Below the pieces are notes generated by a model. It made no database searches. It saw only the letters and a list, made by a program, of their open reading frames with translations, and was not told the origin of the DNA. Made by a program: the position numbers and the translations under genes. From Rivularia sp. MS3 (GTDB lineage: Bacteria; Cyanobacteriota; Cyanobacteriia; Cyanobacteriales; Nostocaceae): DNA of 40,363 bases. Of the stretch, positions 34,709-40,363 are shown in pieces (the first letter of the stretch is position 1; the number at the start of each line of letters is the position of its first letter). The stretch is from contig JAHCMI010000083.1 in the NCBI GenBank assembly GCA_019192545.1, forward strand, positions 1 to 40,363. The letters are read 5' to 3'.

Positions 34709-35596
34709 GCCAAAATTAATTACCAAGGTTGGGAAGATTCTTATATTTTTAGTAACTCCCAAGTAGAAGTAATTATAGTTCCAGCCATTGGCAGAATAAT
34801 ACAATTTCGCTTCCAAGGTGGAGAAAATACGTTTTGGGAAAATTTCCAAATATACGGTAAAATACCTGATAATAAATCTGAAGAATGGGATAACTTCGGC
34901 GGTGATAAAACTTGGCCGGCACCACAATCTGAATGGGAAAAAATTACAAAAACCAGTTGGCCACCACCCGCTACTTTTGATTCGATACCTGTTAACATCG
35001 AAATCCAAAATAACGAGATTACCTTAATTTCTGAAATTGACCCATTTTACGGAATAAGGTTCTATCGTAAAATCATACTTGAACCAAATCAACCGATAAT
35101 GAAAATCGCAACGACTTTTGAAAAAGTCGAAGGTGATTCACAACAAGTCTCCGTTTGGACTATTACTCAGTTCAACGAGCCAGTTTCTGTTTTTGCTGCA
35201 ATACCCCAACCTTCAATTTTTCCTCAAGGCTACAACAAGCAATCTGACGACTTACCAGCCAACTTGAAAATAGATAACGGCTTATTATCCTTGAAGCGCG
35301 ATCGCAATAAACCCCATAAAATCGGCAGCGATGCAAGCACATTATTATGGTTTGGCGAAAATGTAGCAGTTCGCATGGATTCACCCAGAAGAGATAATGT
35401 AGTTTATCCCGACAATAACAGTAATTCCGAAATTTACACTAATTACGATCCAAAAGCTTATGTTGAGTTAGAATTTCTCAGTCCGTTAAAAACTTTACAA
35501 GTAGGCGAAAAAATAGACTTAACTGTCAAATACACTTTAATCAAAACTACATCTGAGAATATCGAAGAACAAGCAAGGAAAATTTTACAGCTATAG
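34709..35596 (+). pseudogene. DUF4380-like protein gene, 5' end broken
   Basis: 295 codons are open from just after two in-frame TGA codons (34703-34708). The chain starts AKINYQGWEDSYIFSNSQVE, then VIIVPAIGRIIQFRFQGGEN, which I recognise as the start of DUF4380-like beta-sandwich proteins related to aldose-epimerase folds. It continues through DNFGGDKTWPAPQSEW and ends near LQVGEKIDLTVKYTL. No ATG, GTG or TTG start lies before the domain; the first in-frame ATG is 35099, which would drop about 130 residues. An ATG at 34705 fits only with a frameshift. The body is otherwise intact, so the damage is recent or it is a sequencing artefact. Confidence 0.65.
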
Positions 35597-35880
35597 TTAA
35601 TCTCAAAGCTTATAATAGAATTAATATCCCCGTCGCCGACACAATTGTTCTACTAATTCAAGTATTGAATGTTCTTTTAATTACAAATGCTTTTAATATA
35701 ATTAGCAGTTTTTATGCAAATAAATACTTAATTATTCGTTTTTAAGTATTTTTTATAACTTTAAAATTACAATTAATCAATCCGCTATAAAAATCGAAAT
35801 ATAGGGGTTTTCAATTAGGTGTCATACAGCTTCTACAGCTTCAAACTTAGCTCTTCCCCTCTACTTAATAAAGTGAGGGA

Positions 35881-35922
35881 TGAGGTTGCAAACGTATTCG
35901 ACTCAAGTGAAATTCGCTGTAG
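35881..35922. repeat. Dispersed repeat, second copy of 28379-28420
   Basis: Ungapped match of 35 of 42 bases to 28379-28420, both beginning TGAGGTT and ending TCGCTxTAG, on the same strand. Both copies lie in intergenic DNA. Confidence 0.8.
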
Positions 35923-35980
35923 AAAAAATTTTTTATTCTAAGTAACGGTTTGATGATATTATTTTCTTTAGAAAGTATTT

Positions 35981-36035
35981 TTTATAATGGGAATATTGTT
36001 CAAATTTTTATTGTAATCAATATTCCCATTATAAA
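35981..36035. repeat. Perfect 18-bp inverted repeat (stem-loop)
   Basis: TTTATAATGGGAATATTG (35981-35998) is the exact reverse complement of 36018-36035, with a 19-nt AT-rich loop. No T-run follows. It stands in a gap of about 650 nt (35597-36249) without a gene. A HIP1-like octamer lies near 36171. Confidence 0.85.
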
Positions 36036-36249
36036 GATATTAATTTCATATCTTGATTATCTCATGCCGCGAGTAATTTTTAATCTATTTCTTTCTAAAA
36101 AACAAAATAAAAATTGAAATTATATTTTGAATGATAAAAAGAATGGGGAATTGAAGAAGCTATTTAGTCGCGATCGCTGCATTTGAATGTAAAGAAAAGT
36201 ATCTGTTTCTGAGGAGTTTATGAGGAAACGTTAACAATAAGTTCAATTA

Positions 36250-37161
36250 TTAGCTTTGTTTGAAGCTGCTCGCAGCTTCAGAAGTGATTTGCTTGATGGC
36301 AGGTAAATCAGGTGATGAAGTATCCAAATTAGATTCCAACCATAACAGATACTCAATGTTACCAGCAGGGCCAGTAATAGGAGACCAAGTTAAACCTTTG
36401 TAACACCATCCTAATTCTGTAGCGGTTTGCAAAACTTGGAAAATGGCATCAGCTTGATCGTTAGAATTGCGTACAACTCCTTTCTTGCCAACTCGGTTTT
36501 TTCCGACTTCAAACTGTGGCTTTACAAGTAACAAAGCTTCGCGAGGAGATTGCAAAAGTTTCCATAGTGCGGGCAAAATTTTAGTTAGAGAAATAAACGA
36601 CACATCTACCACAGCCAAATCGGGAAATTCTCTTGCATCAACTTCTCCTATCTGAGATATGAAGGGTAAATTGTGTTTATCTTTGGTTTTTTGATTTTTC
36701 TGAGTTAATTTATCCTTCTTTCTCTCTGCCTCTCCATACAAATCTTCCGGAGTTAGATGTCTTAAATTAGTACGCTCGCGCAAAACTACCCGTGCATCAT
36801 TTCGCAAGCGCCAATCAACTTGTCCGTAACCAACATCAATACCGTAAACGAGTTTAGCTCCCGATTGTAGCAAACAGTCAGTAAACCCTCCTGTAGAAAT
36901 CCCGCCATCTAAACAAACACGCCCTTCTACAGAAATATCAAAATTATCTAAAGCCTTAGCCAACTTTTCTCCACCGCGAGAAACAAAACGCGACTTCTGC
37001 TTAACTCTAATTGTGGCAGCAACATCAATATCCGTCCCTGGTTTATCAACAAGATTATCGTTAACCAACACCTCACCAGCCTGAATTAACCGCTGCGCTT
37101 GCTGACGAGACGAAGACAAACCGAGTTCTACTAATAAAACATCAAGTCGTTGTTTAGGCAT
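36250..37161 (-). CDS. tlyA: TlyA-family rRNA 2'-O-methyltransferase (S4 plus FtsJ domains)
   Basis: 303 residues. An S4 RNA-binding domain fills about 1-60 (RLDVLLVELGLSSSRQQAQR, then LIQAGEVLVN). The RrmJ/FtsJ methyltransferase fold follows: SRGGEKLAKAL, the SAM loop CLDGGISTGGFTDCLL (83-98), YGIDVGYGQVDWRLR, VVDVSFISL, LLVKPQFEVGK and a final EYLLW. Catalytic Lys, Asp, Lys and Glu positions appear present. A lysine-rich insertion of about 20 residues (DKLTQKNQKTKDKHN) sits mid-domain. TlyA proteins 2'-O-methylate cytidines of 16S and/or 23S rRNA. No Shine-Dalgarno sequence is seen: a heptamer STRR starts two bases upstream of the start codon. Confidence 0.92.
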   Translation of the reverse strand: MPKQRLDVLLVELGLSSSRQQAQRLIQAGEVLVNDNLVDKPGTDIDVAATIRVKQKSRFVSRGGEKLAKALDNFDISVEGRVCLDGGISTGGFTDCLLQSGAKLVYGIDVGYGQVDWRLRNDARVVLRERTNLRHLTPEDLYGEAERKKDKLTQKNQKTKDKHNLPFISQIGEVDAREFPDLAVVDVSFISLTKILPALWKLLQSPREALLLVKPQFEVGKNRVGKKGVVRNSNDQADAIFQVLQTATELGWCYKGLTWSPITGPAGNIEYLLWLESNLDTSSPDLPAIKQITSEAASSFKQS

Positions 37162-37162
37162 T

Positions 37163-37297
37163 GGTAATCGGTAATTAGTAATTGGTAATTGGTAATTGAG
37201 AATTAGAAAGAGGAGGGAGAAGAATTTAGAGTTTAAAATCTTAACTCCTAACTCCTAACTATTAACTCCTAACTATTCCTCATTACCGATTACCCAT
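37163..37297. repeat. Opposed STRR arrays between tlyA and apcF
   Basis: GGTAATT-type heptamers (37163-37204) start right at the tlyA start codon. Eight TAACTCC/TAACTAT/TACCGAT/TACCCAT-type units fill 37242-37297 up to the apcF 3' end. Parts are reverse complements (GGTAATCGGTAAT against ATTACCGATTACC), so the transcript could form a long hairpin between the two minus-strand genes. Confidence 0.85.
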
Positions 37298-37306
37298 TAC
37301 CTAATC

Positions 37307-37816
37307 TTAAACGTCCGTTTCGCTTAATTCTCTCGTCATATAGTCAAAAGGCTCGTCAACAAAGCTAGTATCAGAAATACCCGCAGAAGCGACTTGCTCT
37401 TTAACCATATCTTTCATGATTTGGATACCGGCAACTGTAGGAGAAATAGGAACTCCTAAAGAATTGTAAGTTTCGCGTAAACCTTGCAATACTCGCTCGT
37501 CTAGCACATCCATGCTGCCAGCAACTAAAGCGTAGGTAGCGTAACGCAAATAGTAATCCATGTCTCGCAGACAAGCTGCATAGCGACGGGTTGTATAAGC
37601 GTTTCCACCGGGACGAATTAATTCGGGTTGCTCTTCAAATAACTTAACGCCAGCTTCCTTGACTATAAATGCTGCGTTGGCATTGATAGCAGCAGCAGCT
37701 TGTATTCTCTGGGTACCGCTTTCAAAATAAGATTTGAGCGAATCTACTGCATTTCTATCAAGATAACGTCCGGTAACGTCATAGTTCTTAATTAAAGTTG
37801 TTACGGCATCTTGCAT
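37307..37816 (-). CDS. apcF: Allophycocyanin beta-18 subunit
   Basis: 169 residues from ATG 37816 (GGGGGAT 7 nt upstream; the usual ApcF length). It is a globin-like phycobiliprotein with the bilin-binding cysteine C82 in RRYAACLRDMDYYLRYATYA. The start MQDAVTTLIKNYDVTGRYLD and the C-terminal DTSFVDEPFDYMTRELSE identify ApcF rather than ApcB. In the phycobilisome core it pairs with the ApcE chromophore domain in a terminal-emitter trimer. It is divergent from glnA across about 470 nt. Confidence 0.97.
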   Translation of the reverse strand: MQDAVTTLIKNYDVTGRYLDRNAVDSLKSYFESGTQRIQAAAAINANAAFIVKEAGVKLFEEQPELIRPGGNAYTTRRYAACLRDMDYYLRYATYALVAGSMDVLDERVLQGLRETYNSLGVPISPTVAGIQIMKDMVKEQVASAGISDTSFVDEPFDYMTRELSETDV

Positions 37817-38033
37817 TTTGTTATCCCCCAATCATTCCTATCTATATATTTGATATTAATTTGGCTAATAGTCCATCAAAAATGTATTTTGTGTTAACTT
37901 AGCCAAAATCTGGCAAAAAGCAATCCATACTACTTAAGGATTCTATGCCAAAGTTGACCCTCATAAGATGAACTTTTATTTTTGTATAGATGATTTAGTA
38001 AAAGGTTAACATTACCTTTAAAATAGATTTTCT

Positions 38034-38075
38034 GTTACAAATGATACACTTTACCTGATTGCCTAAATTTAGGAT
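38034..38075 (+). promoter_or_regulatory. NtcA-activated promoter of glnA (site plus -10)
   Basis: GTT-N8-TAC at 38034-38047 fits the NtcA consensus GTA-N8-TAC with one mismatch. Exactly 22 nt later TAGGAT (38070-38075) fits the TAN3T -10 box. This spacing is the known class-II NtcA activation layout. Confidence 0.75.
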
Positions 38076-38286
38076 ATTCCAGGTGTGTCAAGGTTCTCTT
38101 AAAAGAAAGTATTTTTTCGGAGATCGGCTTTTAAGGGTATCCTTCAAAAAGTGGTTCCAGTAACAGAAGGGTCAACGGAACCCAGTAGAAATTTTTTAAG
38201 AGAAAAAATTTTGAATGGGAACCCGTCAACAGTTTGTTGAATATTTCAGTATTAATCCATTGCGTATTGGCAGATAAGGAGTAACC
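38076..38286 (+). promoter_or_regulatory. glnA leader region
   Basis: About 200 nt from the inferred start to the glnA ATG. It contains a perfect AT hairpin (AAATTTTTT 38189-38197 with AAAAAATTT 38203-38211). This is flanked by GTCAAC-GGAACCC (38171-38183) on one side and GGAACCC-GTCAAC (38218-38230) on the other, the same two words in swapped order. I do not find the glutamine-riboswitch consensus. AAGGAG lies 6 nt before the ATG. Confidence 0.55.
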
Positions 38287-39702
38287 ATGACAACCCCACA
38301 AGAAGTCTTGAAAATGATTCAAGACCAAAAAATTCAGATGATCGATCTGAAATTCATCGATATGCCAGGGATTTGGCAGCATTTAACAGTGTTCCAAGAC
38401 CAAATCGATGAAAGTTCTTTTACCGAGGGTGTACCATTTGACGGTTCCAGTATCCGGGGTTGGAAAGCAATCAACGAGTCAGATATGTCAATGGTATTAG
38501 ATCCAAATACTGCCTGGATCGACCCTTTCATGAAAGAGCCAACTTTGAGCATTGTATGCAGCATTAAAGAACCCCGAACCGGTGAGTGGTATGACCGTTG
38601 TCCTCGGGTAATTGCTCAAAAAGCGATCGACTATTTAAATTCAGCCGGTATCGGTGATACAGCATTTTTTGGCCCAGAAGCTGAATTTTTTATCTTTGAC
38701 GATGTTCGCTTTGACCAAACTGCAAATGCAGGCTATTACTACGTAGATTCCGTAGAAGGTCGTTGGAATTCTGGTAAAGAAGAGGGTCCAAACCTTGGTT
38801 ACAAGCCGAATTTTAAGGGAGGCTATTTCCCGGTTTCCCCAACCGATACCTCTCAAGATATGCGGACAGAAATGTTGCTAGAAATGGCAAAATGCGGCGT
38901 TCCCATTGAGAAGCATCACCACGAAGTAGCAACAGGTGGTCAGTGCGAATTAGGTTTCCGTTTTGGTAAGCTAATCGAAGCTGCTGACTGGTTGATGATT
39001 TACAAGTACGTGATTAAGAACGTAGCGAAGAAATACGGTAAATCAGTTACCTTTATGCCTAAGCCGGTATTCCAAGATAACGGCTCCGGTATGCACACTC
39101 ACCAATCCATTTGGAAAGATGGAAAACCTTTATTCGCAGGCGATAAGTACGCTGGAATGAGCGAAATGGGACTTCATTACATTGGTGGAATTCTTAAGCA
39201 CGCACCAGCACTATTAGCATTCACCAACCCCAGCACCAACTCTTACAAGCGTTTAGTACCTGGTTACGAAGCACCAGTAAACTTGGCTTACTCGCAAGGA
39301 AACCGTTCCGCTTCCGTGCGTATTCCTCTTTCGGGTGAGAATCCCAAAGCTAAGCGTTTAGAATTCCGCTGTCCCGATGCAACTTGTAACCCCTATCTAG
39401 CCTTTGCTGCAATGCTCTGCGCTGGTTTAGATGGTATTAAAAACAAAATTGATCCCGGCGAACCTTTAGATAAGAATATCTACGAACTTTCTCCAGAAGA
39501 ACTAGCGAAAGTTCCTTCTACACCAGGTTCTTTGGATTTGGCTTTAGAAGCTCTTGAAAAAGATCATAATTTCTTAACCCAAGGTGGGGTATTCACTGAA
39601 GACTTTATTGATAACTGGATTTCTTACAAGTTAGACACTGAAGTTAACCCCATGCGCTTACGTCCCCATCCCTACGAATTTTCTCTATATTACGATTGTT
39701 AA
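38287..39702 (+). CDS. glnA: Glutamine synthetase type I
   Basis: 471 residues. The N-terminal beta-grasp domain has FDGSSIRGW; the catalytic domain has [50 protein letters not shown] and NRSASVRIP. The C-terminus is the usual [11 protein letters not shown]. It condenses glutamate and ammonium with ATP, the entry step of nitrogen assimilation. The tyrosine that enteric enzymes adenylylate is present ([10 protein letters not shown]), but cyanobacteria instead control GS by small inactivating proteins, one of which is encoded convergently at 39852-40052. Transcription appears NtcA-activated (site at 38034-38047). Confidence 0.98.
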   Translation: MTTPQEVLKMIQDQKIQMIDLKFIDMPGIWQHLTVFQDQIDESSFTEGVPFDGSSIRGWKAINESDMSMVLDPNTAWIDPFMKEPTLSIVCSIKEPRTGEWYDRCPRVIAQKAIDYLNSAGIGDTAFFGPEAEFFIFDDVRFDQTANAGYYYVDSVEGRWNSGKEEGPNLGYKPNFKGGYFPVSPTDTSQDMRTEMLLEMAKCGVPIEKHHHEVATGGQCELGFRFGKLIEAADWLMIYKYVIKNVAKKYGKSVTFMPKPVFQDNGSGMHTHQSIWKDGKPLFAGDKYAGMSEMGLHYIGGILKHAPALLAFTNPSTNSYKRLVPGYEAPVNLAYSQGNRSASVRIPLSGENPKAKRLEFRCPDATCNPYLAFAAMLCAGLDGIKNKIDPGEPLDKNIYELSPEELAKVPSTPGSLDLALEALEKDHNFLTQGGVFTEDFIDNWISYKLDTEVNPMRLRPHPYEFSLYYDC

Positions 39703-39754
39703 TTTGAGATTTTTTGTAAGGTTGTTTAATCGAGCATAATTGAAAGCATAAGTA

Positions 39755-39783
39755 AAGCCACCTTCGCGAGGTGGCTTTTTTTT
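39755..39783. terminator. Terminator between convergent glnA and gifA
   Basis: AAGCCACCT (39755-39763), loop TCGCG, AGGTGGCTT (39769-39777), then a T-run to 39783. On the minus strand the flanking AAAG/CTTT also leaves a short T tract, so it may serve both genes. Confidence 0.92.
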
Positions 39784-39851
39784 AAGAGAAGAAAAAAGGG
39801 GAAAAGGAGTAGATAAATCCGGCTCTCCATTCATCCCAACTTAAATTTGTT

Positions 39852-40052
39852 TTAGCTCATCGTCGCACGACTACGGTCATAGCTGTTCCAAGCACCAGGA
39901 TTTATTTTTCCTTGAATCGGATTCCAGTAACGGGATGTTTCTCCTGGAAGACCAATTTCTTCTCCTACACGTTCGAGCATTGACTGTTGGCGATTTTTAA
40001 TTGTTTGATAATGACCTTGCATTAAAGCACGGGCTTTTTCTTGAGTAGTCAT
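39852..40052 (-). CDS. gifA: Glutamine synthetase inactivating factor IF7-type
   Basis: 66 residues, the IF7 size. The chain opens MTTQEKARALM and continues KNRQQSMLERVGEEIG, as in cyanobacterial GifA. R8, R21 and R28 occupy the positions of the three arginines known to matter for GS binding in Synechocystis IF7 (from memory). The C-terminal part ends YDRSRATMS. It binds and inhibits GlnA when nitrogen is plentiful. AAGGAG lies about 10 nt before ATG. Its own promoter carries an NtcA box placed for repression (40128-40141). Confidence 0.93.
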   Translation of the reverse strand: MTTQEKARALMQGHYQTIKNRQQSMLERVGEEIGLPGETSRYWNPIQGKINPGAWNSYDRSRATMS

Positions 40053-40110
40053 ATTTTTTAGACTCCTTATATTTTATCTATATGTAGTAAGCTTATTGAC
40101 GCTCTATATT

Positions 40111-40141
40111 ATTATATAAATAATTCTGTAACAATGACTAC
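40111..40141 (-). promoter_or_regulatory. NtcA-repressed promoter of gifA
   Basis: On the minus strand GTA-N8-TAC (40141-40128) is a perfect NtcA consensus. TATAAT (40116-40111) follows after 11 nt. The NtcA box therefore covers the -35 area, the layout expected for repression. The rest of 40142-40363 holds no gene that I can see. Confidence 0.8.
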
Positions 40142-40363
40142 TCTTTTTGACTTATATTATGAAAACTATATATAAATTTATGTAAACTATTTTGTTGTCT
40201 TTAGTAAGTAGTTAATTTCACCCAGTGATAATTTTTTTAGTCTAGGATTAGGGGAGCAGGGGGAGAAAACCATTTCAAGTAAAAATAAACCGTTTCATAC
40301 TAGTGGTTTGTCCCGTTAGTTCTGATGGGCATATCGTAAATATAAAAAATATTTTCTTCCCCC

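Noticed and set aside
34676-35008. Minus-strand frame over the DUF4380-like region
   Set aside because: It is antisense to a frame with clear family similarity and carries no features of its own.
38076-38286. Possible glutamine riboswitch in the glnA leader
   Set aside because: The conserved core sequences of the glnA RNA motif are not seen.

Overview
The window looks like chromosomal DNA from a filamentous, probably heterocyst-forming cyanobacterium of the Nostocales. Four things point there. It carries a phycobilisome core gene (apcF). It carries glnA next to the glutamine synthetase inactivating factor gene gifA, each with an NtcA-type promoter site. It has the cyanobacterial clpR/clpP3 pair and a nucA/nuiA pair like that of Anabaena. 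It also has many 7-bp short tandem repeats (STRRs) and HIP1-like GCGATCGC octamers. The DNA is AT-rich with long intergenic gaps, many of which hold repeats or decayed gene pieces. The genus is inference.

Layout. 1-4030: two secreted-type proteins on the minus strand, a zinc metallopeptidase with duplicated C-terminal modules (running off the left edge) and a right-handed beta-helix protein. 4425-10632: housekeeping genes, namely a Nudix hydrolase with a decayed duplicate of itself, pgk, a universal stress protein, a DUF1622 membrane protein, hemW and a PIN/TRAM membrane protein. 10914-14441: two convergent GT39-type membrane glycosyltransferases. 14524-16520: a zinc-ribbon miniprotein, the nuclease inhibitor nuiA, its convergent target nucA, and a hypothetical gene. 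16521-18950: a long gap with a glyoxalase-family remnant and STRRs, then a VWA-domain protein. 19288-21859: clpR, clpP3 and a J-domain protein.

22043-28303 is the most unusual part: a compact chaperone-usher-like pilus locus. It has two cysteine-free pilin-like proteins, a PapD-like chaperone, a pilin with one cysteine pair, and a 924-residue divergent usher-like outer-membrane protein. A roughly 53-bp tandem array of dyad-symmetric repeats lies just upstream of the cysteine-bearing pilin gene.

28857-33058: gyrA and a fatty-acid-hydroxylase/SDR fusion. 33262-35596: an SMP-30-like protein, then a decay zone with a GT39 remnant and a DUF4380-like gene broken at its 5' end. 36250-40052: tlyA, apcF, glnA and gifA. 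GlnA and its inhibitor GifA are convergent across a shared terminator. An NtcA box at activation spacing precedes glnA and one overlapping the -35 region precedes gifA, so NtcA would raise the enzyme and lower its inhibitor under nitrogen limitation.

Recurring theme: STRRs lie flush against gene ends (pgk, hemW, nuiA, clpP3, usher, tlyA), and several intergenic regions contain remnants of paralogous genes. All functional names come from reading motifs and recalled family sequences; no database search was run.
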